From Sphingopyxis witflariensis (GTDB taxonomy: Bacteria; Pseudomonadota; Alphaproteobacteria; Sphingomonadales; Sphingomonadaceae): a stretch of DNA of 64,000 bases. A program made the position numbers and the translations under genes. Under the pieces are notes generated by a model. It was not told the origin of the DNA, did not search any database, and worked only from the letters and a program-made list of their open reading frames with translations. Shown piece by piece: positions 7,136 through 16,009 of this stretch. Numbering within the stretch: the stretch's first letter is position 1; each line of letters opens with the position of its first letter. The DNA lies in NCBI RefSeq assembly GCF_002205635.1, contig NZ_NISJ01000002.1, positions 1 to 64,000 on the forward strand. Reading direction: 5' to 3'.

Positions 7136-9337
7136 CTAGTCCTGCCAGATGCGGCCTTTCAGAGACACCGTGACCGGCGTGGAAAGCACCTCGGCGCTTT
7201 CTCCCAACGCAAAGCGATAATCGCCTTTCGCGATCGTCCAGCCAGCACCGTTCCAGTCGGCGAGCAGGCGCGGGTCGATCGTCATCTCGATCGTCCTTTC
7301 GGTTCCCGGTGCCAGTTCGACGCGCTGGAAGCCGACCAGTCGCCGCGTCGGCTTGCCGCCCTGCGAAACGAGATAAAGCTGGGCGACCGTTGCTCCCGCC
7401 CGCTCTCCGGTATTGCGCACGGTCAGGCTTGCCTTTGCGCCGTCCGTCTTGAGGCCCTGCGCGGCGAAGCCTGTATAGGAAAGGCCATGCCCAAATGGGA
7501 AGAGCGCCTTGATCCCCTGCCGCGCATTCCAGCGATAGCCGACATCCGAGCCTTCGGTCATTCGCACGGTGACATGCGTGTGTTCGGGTGTGCCATAGCT
7601 GGGGATGGTGGGACGCGGCAGCGTTTCCGTCGTGGCCGGAAAGCTGACGGGCAACCGGCCCGACGGATTGACCTTGCCGGTCAGCACATCGGCAATGGCC
7701 GCTGCCCCCTCCTGCCCCGGATACCAGGCTGCGACGACGGCCTTCACCTTGGCGAGCCAGGGCATGGCGACGGGATTGCCGGTTTCGAGAACCACGATGG
7801 TATTGGGATTGGCCGCCACCGTCGCCTCGATAATCGCATCCTGATTGCCGGGAAGCGAGAGATCGGGGGAATCGAACCCTTCGGCCTCATATTTGCTGAC
7901 GAAGACGATCGCGACGTCGGAGCGTGCCGCCAGTGCCGCGGCGTCCTGCGAATAAAGTCCGGGATCGAAGCCGATATGCGCCTTGGGCAGAGCCTCCTTC
8001 AGCGCCGTCAGTGGAGCGCCCGCGAACCAGCGCTCGACCCGCCAGGCACCGATCGATCCCTCGCCGCCACCGACCGGCACCGATGCCGCCCAGCCGCGCG
8101 GCGGCAGGCCCTGCGACGATCCGCCGCCCGAGAGGACGCCAACATGCGCGTTGCGGCCGATCACTGCGACCGACGCGACATTGGCGGCGAGCGGCAGGGC
8201 ATTGCCGTCATTCTTGAGCAACACGATGCCCTGCTGCGCGACCTGCCGCGCGATTTGTGCATGCGCCGCCATGTCTACCGCGGGCGCCGGTGCGGCATCG
8301 ACGAGGCCGCTTGCCTTCATCGAGCGCAGGATGCGCCGGACCATGTCGGACAGGCGTTCGCGTGACAGGCTGCCGTCGGCGAGCTTGGCCTTCAGCGGCG
8401 CGTCGAACCACACCTGCTTGTCGAGCTGCTCGCCCGCCTGCTGGTCGAGGCCCTTAATTGCGAAATCGGCCCCCGACACCGCGCCCCAGTCGGACATCAC
8501 CCAGCCCTTGTAGCGCCAGTCGCGCTTGAGCACCGTGTTGATCAGATGATCGTTACCGCACGCCTTCTCGCCGTTGACGAGATTATAAGCGCACATGACC
8601 GACCCCGGCCGGCCGCGCTCGATCGCGATCTGAAAGGCAAGCAGATCGCTTTCGCGATGCGGGGCGTCGTCGATCTCGGCATTCCAGGTGTGGCGGTTGG
8701 TTTCGTTCGAGTTGAGCGAGAAATGCTTTACCGTCGACACGACGCCCGCCGATTGTGCGCCCCGGACCGCCTCGGCGCCCATGACCCCAGAGAGGAGCGG
8801 ATCTTCCGAAATATATTCGAAGTTACGTCCATTGCGCGGATCGCGGACAAGGTTGATGCCGCCGCCAAGCAGGACATTGAAGCCCTTGGCGCGCGCTTCG
8901 CTGGCGACCAGATGCGCGCCCGCAAACGCCAGTTCGGGATTGAAGGTCGCGCCGATCGCAAGACCGGCAGGCAAAGCCGTCGCCGTGTCGCCCTTGCGAA
9001 CGCCAAAGGGGTTGGTCACGCCCAGACTGGCATCGGTCGCACGCTGCGACGGGATACCGAGGCGTGGCACGCCGGCGACATAGCCGGCCCCCGGGATCAC
9101 ATCCTTCGGCCATTTCGCCTGCAGTTCGGGGTTGGCATAAGGGCCAAGCGGAATCGGCATGAAGCCGTGGAGTATCGAAAAACGCTCGTCATCGGTCATC
9201 TGCGCTTCGATTTTTGCCGCCCAGTCGTCCGCTGCCGCTTCGACGCGGGCTGGAGCCGCTTTATCCTGAGCAGAAGCCGTCATTGTCGTTGCCCCAAAAA
9301 ACATCGCCAGCGCTGTCGTCGCATATAGGCCTCGCAT
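7136..9337 (-). CDS. Exported GH3 family beta-glycosidase
   Basis: About 733 residues with a cleavable signal peptide ending ASA (about residue 23). I use the ATG at 9337, which has a GGGAG ribosome site and begins the signal peptide. It is a glycoside hydrolase family 3 enzyme: the (beta/alpha)8 domain carries KHFSLN and the nucleophile Asp283 in VMSDWG, the alpha/beta sandwich follows with a candidate acid/base Glu in KYEAEGFD, and the C-terminal fibronectin-III-like domain is present. It likely releases terminal beta-glucosyl or related sugars in the periplasm. It is the last gene of the TonB receptor-sulfatase-glycosidase run, 49 bases after the sulfatase, so it probably acts on the same glycan or glycoside. 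The sugar specificity is not readable. Confidence 0.9.
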   Translation of the reverse strand: MRGLYATTALAMFFGATTMTASAQDKAAPARVEAAADDWAAKIEAQMTDDERFSILHGFMPIPLGPYANPELQAKWPKDVIPGAGYVAGVPRLGIPSQRATDASLGVTNPFGVRKGDTATALPAGLAIGATFNPELAFAGAHLVASEARAKGFNVLLGGGINLVRDPRNGRNFEYISEDPLLSGVMGAEAVRGAQSAGVVSTVKHFSLNSNETNRHTWNAEIDDAPHRESDLLAFQIAIERGRPGSVMCAYNLVNGEKACGNDHLINTVLKRDWRYKGWVMSDWGAVSGADFAIKGLDQQAGEQLDKQVWFDAPLKAKLADGSLSRERLSDMVRRILRSMKASGLVDAAPAPAVDMAAHAQIARQVAQQGIVLLKNDGNALPLAANVASVAVIGRNAHVGVLSGGGSSQGLPPRGWAASVPVGGGEGSIGAWRVERWFAGAPLTALKEALPKAHIGFDPGLYSQDAAALAARSDVAIVFVSKYEAEGFDSPDLSLPGNQDAIIEATVAANPNTIVVLETGNPVAMPWLAKVKAVVAAWYPGQEGAAAIADVLTGKVNPSGRLPVSFPATTETLPRPTIPSYGTPEHTHVTVRMTEGSDVGYRWNARQGIKALFPFGHGLSYTGFAAQGLKTDGAKASLTVRNTGERAGATVAQLYLVSQGGKPTRRLVGFQRVELAPGTERTIEMTIDPRLLADWNGAGWTIAKGDYRFALGESAEVLSTPVTVSLKGRIWQD

Positions 9338-9386
9338 CGTCCCGCTCCCCTGTATTTTTGATTTGTCTCTGCCGGTCGGCAACCGG

Positions 9387-11114
9387 CTAACCCACCGGAC
9401 GGCGGTCAAACATGTCCGAATAGCGGCACGTCAGCGCCGTCGGCTGCGCCAGTTCGCCGGTCCCATATCGAGCCCATTGATCGTCCCAAAGCGCCTTCAA
9501 TTCCTTGACCTTCGCCGGATATCTGGCGGCAAGATCGGTGCTTTCAGCAAAGTCGCTTTCGAGGTCGAACAGCTCCCAGCGATCATTGGCATAGGGCTGG
9601 TCGCAATCGTGAATGGCGACCGCCCGCCAGCGACCGCTGGTGATCGCCCGATTACCGCGCAGCTCGAAATATTGGACCTGCCGTCCGGGCGCTTTCCTGC
9701 TCCGCACCGACGAGAGAAAAGAGCGTCCCGCGACAGGGATTTGCATTACCCCGTCGACTACGGAATCGAAGCGCGTATCGGCCGCCTCGAGCAGGGTCGG
9801 CGCGATGTCGATGACATCGACGAATTGCCGCCGGATGGCGCCCGGGTCGGTTACATGGCGCGGCCAGTGAAAGATCATCGGCGTGCGGGTGCCGCCCGAA
9901 TAGGGCCAGAGCTTGTATCGCCGCAGCGGCGTATCGCCGACCATCGCCCAAGGCCGCGGATATTCCGCCTGCGTCTTGGCCGTGCCCAATTCGTCGATCC
10001 GCGCGCGCTGTTCCGCGATCGGGATATTGTTTGCACGATAGAGACCGTCGAAAAAGCCCTCCTGCCCCGCTTCGGAAGCCGCACCATTGTCCGAGATCAG
10101 GATGATGATGGTATTTTCGAACAGCGCCTTTTTTCGCAGCGCATCGAGCAATCGGCCGATCTGTTCGTCGCAATGCTCGATAAAGCCCGCGTACACCGCC
10201 ATATAGCGAGCGAAGACGGCTTTCTCATCGTCGGACAGATCGTCCCACGCCCGGTCGCGCGCCTCGCGCGGCGGCATTCGGGTATTTGCCGGGATCAGGC
10301 CCATCCGCTTCATGCGGGTAAAGCGTTCCTCGCGGACCGCGTCCCAGCCTTTTTCATAGATGGCATCATAGGGCGCCGAATATTTGCGCGCGACCTGGAT
10401 CGGCGAATGCGCCGTGCCAAAGCCCAGGTTCATGAAGAAAGGCTTGTCGCCCTTCGCGGCGACATGGTCGTCGATCAGGCTGATTGCCTTATCGGCGAGA
10501 TCGACGGAGAGATGATAATCGGCGGGAAAGTCGCGCTTGAGATAGCCGTCATTCTCGACCAGTTCGGGGCGATACTGATCGGTCCAACCCCGAGGAAATC
10601 CATAGAAATAGTCGAAGCCGCGCTGCAACGGCCAGTTGCCGCGCCCGGCATCCGGGCCCAGTTCGTCCATCGGGATCATATGCCATTTGCCGACCGCCCA
10701 AGTGGCATAGCCCTGCTTTTGCAGCACCTGCGCCATATTCTGCGCATTGCCGGGCATACGGAACAGGCGCGCTATATTGGGGTCTTTTCCCATCACCGCA
10801 GCAATGTCGGGCACGTCGGGCATATTGATTGTGTGGCTGTTGCGCCCCGTGAGCATCGACGCTCGGGTCGAGGCGCAGACTGACTTGGTATCGAAATGTA
10901 CGTAACGCAGGCCAGCCGTCGCCAGACTGTCGATCGCCGGGGTACGAATCTCGGCGCCGAAGCAACCGAGGTCGGAATAGCCGACGTCATCGAGGACGAT
11001 GGTGATGATGTTGGGCCGCGGCCCGCCATGCCCCAAAGACCGTGCCCCCGCACCGCTGTAGAGGGTCGTGGTAGCGAGAAGCGTGGCGACAAAGCCGCGA
11101 CGGGAAATCTGCAT
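9387..11114 (-). CDS. Tat-exported arylsulfatase (S1 family) with variant Cys motif
   Basis: 575 residues. The N-terminus has a twin-arginine signal (SRRGFVA), so export in folded form is expected. The metal-binding start of the S1 sulfatase fold is clear (PNIITIVLDDVGYSDLG). The active-site peptide is SVCASTRASMLTG: Cys80 would be converted to formylglycine and Arg84 is conserved, but the usual proline of the CxPxR motif is serine. The C-terminal half keeps GFGTAHSPIQ and the metal ligand segment ISDNGAASEAG. It hydrolyses sulfate esters, probably in the periplasm. It sits between the TonB receptor and the GH3 gene, and a matching formylglycine-generating enzyme is encoded nearby at 14822. 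Confidence 0.93.
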   Translation of the reverse strand: MQISRRGFVATLLATTTLYSGAGARSLGHGGPRPNIITIVLDDVGYSDLGCFGAEIRTPAIDSLATAGLRYVHFDTKSVCASTRASMLTGRNSHTINMPDVPDIAAVMGKDPNIARLFRMPGNAQNMAQVLQKQGYATWAVGKWHMIPMDELGPDAGRGNWPLQRGFDYFYGFPRGWTDQYRPELVENDGYLKRDFPADYHLSVDLADKAISLIDDHVAAKGDKPFFMNLGFGTAHSPIQVARKYSAPYDAIYEKGWDAVREERFTRMKRMGLIPANTRMPPREARDRAWDDLSDDEKAVFARYMAVYAGFIEHCDEQIGRLLDALRKKALFENTIIILISDNGAASEAGQEGFFDGLYRANNIPIAEQRARIDELGTAKTQAEYPRPWAMVGDTPLRRYKLWPYSGGTRTPMIFHWPRHVTDPGAIRRQFVDVIDIAPTLLEAADTRFDSVVDGVMQIPVAGRSFLSSVRSRKAPGRQVQYFELRGNRAITSGRWRAVAIHDCDQPYANDRWELFDLESDFAESTDLAARYPAKVKELKALWDDQWARYGTGELAQPTALTCRYSDMFDRRPVG

Positions 11115-11178
11115 GGATCAGGCGCTCCATATGGCCGCGGGGGTCACCAATCCACTGGCGCCCCCGCTGTGATAACAA

Positions 11179-13476
11179 CTAGAAGCGGACCGCGCCCTCG
11201 ACACCGAAGGTACGGAAGGCATCGGGGGTCAAAAGCTGGGTGTAACCCGCACCAGTAGCCGAGGTGTCGAGCAGGCCGGTACCGATGAAGCTGGCGAAAT
11301 GCTTGTTCGTCAGATTCTTGCCGAACACCGATACGCGATAGCGCCCGTCCTGCGTTTCGAGCGAAACGCGGCCGTTGAGCAGCCCATAGCCCGGCTGGAT
11401 GGTCTTCGGATCGCGATAGCTGAAGAACACTTGCGAGCGGTAAGTGTACGCCAGATTGGCGCTTCCCCGCAGATTATTTCCTATGTCGGCACCATAGTTG
11501 GCGTTGATCGAATAGGCCCATTTCGGCGCATTGGTCAGTGCTTCACCGGACACATCCTGCCTATTACCGGTCTGACAGCCCTGCGCCGCCGTCTGTCCCG
11601 GGTAGCAACTGAGGACCAGTCCGCGCACCTCGGTATCGGTAAAGGCCAGATTGCCGGTCAGCGTCAGGCCATCGACAGGCCGCAGGATCGCTTCAACCTC
11701 GACACCCTGGGTAATCAGCTTGCCCGCGTTGGTAAGCTGAAACGACGTCAACGCCGCACTATAGGTCTGCGCCTGGAAATCGGTGAAGGTTTCATAGAAA
11801 CCCGTGACGTTGAGCGTCAGCATCCGGTCGAAAAGGGTCGTGCGGAGTCCGCCCTCCCAGTTTTGCGCAATTTCGGGTTTCAGCACCGCGAGCCCGGAAT
11901 TGACAGTCGCTGCGGTCAGGTTGTTCAGCAGGTTAAGCGCGGGTCCCTTATATCCGCGCGTGTAGGTGAAGTACGCCATGATGTCGGGCGAGAATTGATA
12001 TTGCGCGCCCAGCTTATAGCTGAAATCGGTGTCCGTGGCCTTCAGCGTCGGCGACATATAGACTGGCCCGCCAAGGCTCGGCATCACCGCGAGAGCGCCC
12101 GGCAGGATCGTCCGGTTGAAATGCGCCACGGACTGGTCTGACGTCAGGCGGAAACCACCGATCAGAGACAGCTTGTCGGTCGGGTGCGCGGTCAACTGGC
12201 CAAACGCGGCGACATTCTTGGTGGTGATATCGCGATCGACCTGATTGCCCAGATATTGCCCCGCCGGCAGGTTCACGACCAGATTGCCCTTAACCTGTGT
12301 CTGGCTGACCACATCCTGCCAGAAATAGAACAGGCCGACGACATATTCGATCGGCTCGCCCGATGGCGACGTCAGGCGCAATTCCTGTGTGAACTGCTGC
12401 TGCTTCTGGCGCGCATTGTTGACGCTGGCGACGGGTAGCGACACGCCGTCGGCGTCATTATTGTCGAATACCCGGAATTCGCGGTAGGCCGTAATCGATG
12501 TAATCGTCTGCCCGCCGAGTTCGGTGTTGATCTCGACCGACGCACCGCCAGTTTTCTGACGGTTGAAAGGCTCTCCGTCGATCGTCACTTCTCGGTTGAG
12601 CGGCCCCAGATGCTGTGCCGACAACAGCGCAGCGCGCGTCTGGCCGTTATAGTAGGTCGTCGTCGGCAGGACCGAACGCACGGTGGAGACACAGCAGTCG
12701 CGGTTGCTCTCACCATAGTCGCCGATCACATAAATTGAGGTGGCATCACTCGGTTCGAAGAGGAACTTGCCGCGCACGCCCCAGCTGTCGGCATTGTTGA
12801 GCTTTTTGCCGTTGAAGGTGTTGGTGATGATGCCGTCCGCGGTCGAACGGAACCCCGACAGGCGAAGCGCCGCACGCCCTTCGTCGAGAACGAGCGACCC
12901 CGTGCCTTTCAGCCGGACATCGTTGAAGGTGCCATAGCTCGCCGACGCTTCGAGGCTCGAGTCATACAGGCTCGGCTTTTCGGTGACGACGTTCAGCGCC
13001 CCCGCCGAAGAGTTCTTACCGAACAGCGTTCCCTGCGGCCCGCGGAGCACCTCGATACGCTGGATATCGTTGAAATCGAAGAAGGACGCCGCCGAACGGC
13101 CGATGACGACGCCATCGATCACGGTCGATACCGACGGCTCGACGCCATCGGAGAAATTGAGCGTGCCGATACCGCGGATCGAAAGCCCCTGCCCGCGCGT
13201 GTTGGCGCTGTTGGTGAAGCCGATCGAAGGCGAGACCTGTGACAATTGTTCCAGGCCGTTGACCCGATTGTCCGACAGCGCGGACGCCGAGAGCACCGAG
13301 ATAGAAACCGGAACCTTCTGCAAATTCTGTTCGCGCTTTTGCGCCGTCACGATGATTTCATCGCTCCCGGCTTCGTTCGCCGCAACGGCTGCTTCATCCT
13401 GCGCCTGAACGACAGCAGGCACCGACATCGCGATCGCGGCGGTGCACAGCCAAAGCGCTTTGTGACGATAATTCAT
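11179..13476 (-). CDS. TonB-dependent outer-membrane receptor (glycan-locus)
   Basis: About 765 residues starting at the ATG at 13476, which has a GGGGGAGG ribosome site and opens a signal peptide ending VQAQ. A TonB box-like segment (DEIIVTAQKREQNLQKVPVSI) is followed by the plug domain (SIRGIGTLNF, IEVLRGPQGTLFGKNSSAG) and a beta-barrel ending in the aromatic GAVRF. This is the sphingomonad/Caulobacter type receptor used for oligosaccharides and other bulky nutrients. It heads the leftward operon with sulfatase (64 bases downstream) and GH3. A perfect palindrome 75 bases upstream is a likely LacI operator, so expression is probably substrate-induced. Confidence 0.93.
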   Translation of the reverse strand: MNYRHKALWLCTAAIAMSVPAVVQAQDEAAVAANEAGSDEIIVTAQKREQNLQKVPVSISVLSASALSDNRVNGLEQLSQVSPSIGFTNSANTRGQGLSIRGIGTLNFSDGVEPSVSTVIDGVVIGRSAASFFDFNDIQRIEVLRGPQGTLFGKNSSAGALNVVTEKPSLYDSSLEASASYGTFNDVRLKGTGSLVLDEGRAALRLSGFRSTADGIITNTFNGKKLNNADSWGVRGKFLFEPSDATSIYVIGDYGESNRDCCVSTVRSVLPTTTYYNGQTRAALLSAQHLGPLNREVTIDGEPFNRQKTGGASVEINTELGGQTITSITAYREFRVFDNNDADGVSLPVASVNNARQKQQQFTQELRLTSPSGEPIEYVVGLFYFWQDVVSQTQVKGNLVVNLPAGQYLGNQVDRDITTKNVAAFGQLTAHPTDKLSLIGGFRLTSDQSVAHFNRTILPGALAVMPSLGGPVYMSPTLKATDTDFSYKLGAQYQFSPDIMAYFTYTRGYKGPALNLLNNLTAATVNSGLAVLKPEIAQNWEGGLRTTLFDRMLTLNVTGFYETFTDFQAQTYSAALTSFQLTNAGKLITQGVEVEAILRPVDGLTLTGNLAFTDTEVRGLVLSCYPGQTAAQGCQTGNRQDVSGEALTNAPKWAYSINANYGADIGNNLRGSANLAYTYRSQVFFSYRDPKTIQPGYGLLNGRVSLETQDGRYRVSVFGKNLTNKHFASFIGTGLLDTSATGAGYTQLLTPDAFRTFGVEGAVRF

Positions 13477-13550
13477 TCTGATCCTCCCCCAGATATTTTC
13501 GACGGTCGTCCCGCGCATCGGCACTGGAATTCGAACCCTGGTTGCGATTC

Positions 13551-13566
13551 GAGACAACGTTGTCTC
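13551..13566. promoter_or_regulatory. Perfect palindromic LacI-type operator
   Basis: GAGACAACGTTGTCTC is a perfect 16-bp palindrome with a central CG, the form typical of LacI/GalR-family operators. It lies between the lacI-type gene (stop at 13631) and the TonB receptor start (13476), where binding would control the receptor-sulfatase-GH3 operon. I found no second copy in the divergent space before the FGE gene. Confidence 0.75.
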
Positions 13567-13630
13567 GATCAGGTAGCGAGACGCAATGCGCACGTCAAGA
13601 TTGGCCATTCAATGGTTGAAGGCGTTCCGC

Positions 13631-14686
13631 CTAAGGGCGGGACACCGAAGCGAGCGACTGCCGCATCGTCAATTCATAGGGAACAGTGATCAGCTGAGGC
13701 CAGCCGTCGTCCGTATGCCCACCCTGCGCGATGAGCTTCTGGCCAGCGATCCGCGCGATCTCGGTCGTCGGCTGGCTAACGGTCGTGATGCGCGGCCAGG
13801 TGTGTTCTGCGATGGCGAGCCCGCCGAAACCCACCAGCGACAGCTGGCGGGGTACATCGATGCCGGCATCGATCGCTGCGGCCAGAACGCCCGCCGCCAT
13901 TTCATCATTCGCCGCGAAAATGGCGGTTGGACGATCGTCCAGTTCGAGAAGCTCCCTTCCCTTCTCCAGTCCCGACGCGAACAGGAAATTGCCCTGACGC
14001 ACTTCGACATGCGCACCTGGCACCTTCGACACGGCGTCGAGCAAGCCGGTTTTGCGTTCGCGCTGCGCGGCATGTGCGAAGGGGCCGTCGATAAATCCGA
14101 TCCGGCGGTGGCCATGGGCCAGAATCGCTTCGCCCACTTCGCGCGCGGCACTTCGGTTGTCGATGATCAGACAGAGCGCCCGATCGAGGTCGAGCCCCGG
14201 GTTGATTCGGGCGAAGGGCATACCCCGGCTTTCGAGGAGGTCGAGAACCCACCGGGTATCGCACAAGGACGGAACAAGGATGACGCCGTCGAGCCGGACG
14301 AGGTCGAGGAACCGCTCCAGCGCTGCCGGCCCGTCCGCGTCGTCCGGCGCGACACTTTCGATCACCAGATGATATTCGGCCGGGTGACACGCCTGCAACA
14401 GCCCCAATATCACGTCTGCAGCATAGCTTGGCAGGCGCCGGTCGGGTTCGGGCGAGCTGACGAACCGGGCGCTCGATCCAATGACCAGCCCCAGCGAATG
14501 GGCCTTTCCTCCGCGCAGCAGGCGCGCCGCGCGGTTGGGTTTATAGTCGAGCTCGCGCATCGCCTCTTCGACCTTGTGCCGAAGCGCCTCCGCCACCGTG
14601 GGCGCTCCATTCAGCACCCGGGAAACGGTCTTGAACGATACGCCCGCGCGCTTGGCGATATCGATGATCGTGACAGACCGCTTCAA
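13631..14686 (-). CDS. LacI-family transcriptional regulator
   Basis: About 351 residues if translation starts at TTG 14686 (LKRSVTIIDIAKRAG), which has a GGGAGGG site a few bases upstream and puts the helix-turn-helix at the very N-terminus as usual. In-frame ATG at 14779 would add 31 unconserved residues. The HTH and hinge are clear (TIIDIAKRAGVSFKTVSRVLNG, YKPNRAARLLRGG), followed by a periplasmic-binding-like effector domain (GLVIGSS, RIGFIDGPF, AIFAANDEMAAGVL, LSLVGFGGL). The effector is probably a mono- or disaccharide. It precedes the TonB receptor operon in the same direction with the palindrome between them, and is divergent from the FGE gene. Confidence 0.9.
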   Translation of the reverse strand: MKRSVTIIDIAKRAGVSFKTVSRVLNGAPTVAEALRHKVEEAMRELDYKPNRAARLLRGGKAHSLGLVIGSSARFVSSPEPDRRLPSYAADVILGLLQACHPAEYHLVIESVAPDDADGPAALERFLDLVRLDGVILVPSLCDTRWVLDLLESRGMPFARINPGLDLDRALCLIIDNRSAAREVGEAILAHGHRRIGFIDGPFAHAAQRERKTGLLDAVSKVPGAHVEVRQGNFLFASGLEKGRELLELDDRPTAIFAANDEMAAGVLAAAIDAGIDVPRQLSLVGFGGLAIAEHTWPRITTVSQPTTEIARIAGQKLIAQGGHTDDGWPQLITVPYELTMRQSLASVSRP

Positions 14687-14821
14687 AAACCCTCCCGTTG
14701 TCTTGCCCGTTGGGCTACCGGCGATCACGATAGACGGCAGCGGATGCAAATCAAACCGCCTTCGAGGCCGCGCAGGCAAAATGCGAAGATGCGCTTGTCC
14801 GGTCGCGGCGAAAGCGCAAAC

Positions 14822-15802
14822 ATGAGGGAGATGACGCAGGTGACCGAGACGATCGTTTCCGCCGCCTCACCGCGCGACATGCGCTTCGTTCCGGGCGGTG
14901 TGTTCACCATGGGATCGAAGCATTTCTATCCCGAGGAAGCGCCGCTCCGCACCGTGCGGGTCGATCCTTTCTGGATCGATACCACCGCCGTCACCAACCG
15001 CGAGTTCGAACGCTTCGTCAACGCGACCGGCTATGTCACGGTCGCAGAGATAGCACCCGACCCGAAGCATTACCCCGGAATGTTGCCCGGCATGGATCGC
15101 CCCGGATCGCTCGTTTTCCAGAAAGCGGATCGCCCCGTCGATCTCGACAATCCCGGCAATTGGTGGCGGTTCGAATTCGGCGCCGACTGGCGCCACCCGG
15201 CTGGCCCGCAAAGCGCGATAGAGGGGCTGGAAGATCATCCGGTCGTCCACATCGCCTATGCCGATGCCAAAGCCTATGCCGACTGGGCCGGCAAGGCGCT
15301 CCCCACCGAGGCGGAATGGGAATATGCGGCGCGCGGCGGCCGCGATGGTGCCGAATATGCGTGGGGTGACGAACTCGCGCCGGACGGAATGATGCTCGCC
15401 AACTATTGGCAGGGCCTGTTCCCTTTCGCCAATCAGTGCCTCGACGGCTGGGAGGGGACCTCCCCGGTCGGCAGTTTTCCCGCCAACGGTTTCGGCCTGT
15501 ACGACATGATCGGCAATGTCTGGGAATGGACGCAGGACTGGTGGTCAGAACCTTCCGCCGCGGCGGCAAAGGGCAGGAAATCCTGCTGCACGATGGACAA
15601 TCCGCGTGGCGGCCCTCTCAGGCGCAGCTATGATCCCGATCAGCCCGACATTCGTATCGGCCGCAAAGTTTTGAAGGGGGGGTCATATTTGTGCGCCGCA
15701 AATTATTGCCAGCGCTATCGCCCCGCTGCCCGACATCCGGAGACGGTGGACAGTTCAACTGGCCACATCGGATTCAGATGCGTGAAGCGTGTCAGCGAGT
15801 AA
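14822..15802 (+). CDS. Formylglycine-generating enzyme (sulfatase maturation)
   Basis: 326 residues from the ATG at 14822 (another in-frame ATG is at 14831). It belongs to the SUMF1/FGE-sulfatase family, which oxidises the sulfatase active-site Cys to formylglycine. Family marks include RFVPGGVFTMGS, PTEAEWEYAARGG, YDMIGNVWEWTQDWW and the C-terminal GGSYLCAANYCQRYRPAARH. The two catalytic copper-binding cysteines are present (C291 and C296, CxxxxC), so this is a genuine FGE rather than one of the many SUMF1-fold proteins that lack them. No signal peptide is seen, so it should act in the cytoplasm before Tat export of the neighbouring sulfatase. It is divergent from lacI. Confidence 0.93.
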   Translation: MREMTQVTETIVSAASPRDMRFVPGGVFTMGSKHFYPEEAPLRTVRVDPFWIDTTAVTNREFERFVNATGYVTVAEIAPDPKHYPGMLPGMDRPGSLVFQKADRPVDLDNPGNWWRFEFGADWRHPAGPQSAIEGLEDHPVVHIAYADAKAYADWAGKALPTEAEWEYAARGGRDGAEYAWGDELAPDGMMLANYWQGLFPFANQCLDGWEGTSPVGSFPANGFGLYDMIGNVWEWTQDWWSEPSAAAAKGRKSCCTMDNPRGGPLRRSYDPDQPDIRIGRKVLKGGSYLCAANYCQRYRPAARHPETVDSSTGHIGFRCVKRVSE

Positions 15803-15907
15803 GGAAAACCCAAAACGGGCATCCGATTGGTAGCTCATTGGTTGACCATATCTGGCGGATGGCGGACCGTCTGTTTCCAGCTGAATAATTCTAAAAGCCC
15901 TTCTTTG

Positions 15908-15934
15908 CAGCAACCCGGAAACAGCCGGGTGCTG
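15908..15934. repeat. Hairpin between convergent genes
   Basis: CAGC-A-ACCCGG and CCGGGT-GCTG arms (15908-15918 and 15925-15934) with a 6-base loop and one bulged base, in the 200-bp space between the convergent FGE and MFS genes. It may serve as a weak bidirectional terminator; there is no strong T-run. Confidence 0.4.
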
Positions 15935-16009
15935 TCGTGATGCGCCCGATAGCCTTACCTCCCCAACGCAGTATCGATTGTCCGATTTATGCGCCGAAGC
16001 TGGCCTTTT

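Noticed and set aside
9363..10883. 506-codon open frame on the plus strand
   Set aside because: It is antisense to the sulfatase gene, has an Arg-rich composition typical of the reverse strand of GC-rich genes, and shows no protein motif.
13586..14821. 412-codon upstream extension of the FGE reading frame
   Set aside because: It runs antisense through the whole lacI gene; FGE homology begins only after the ATG at 14822.
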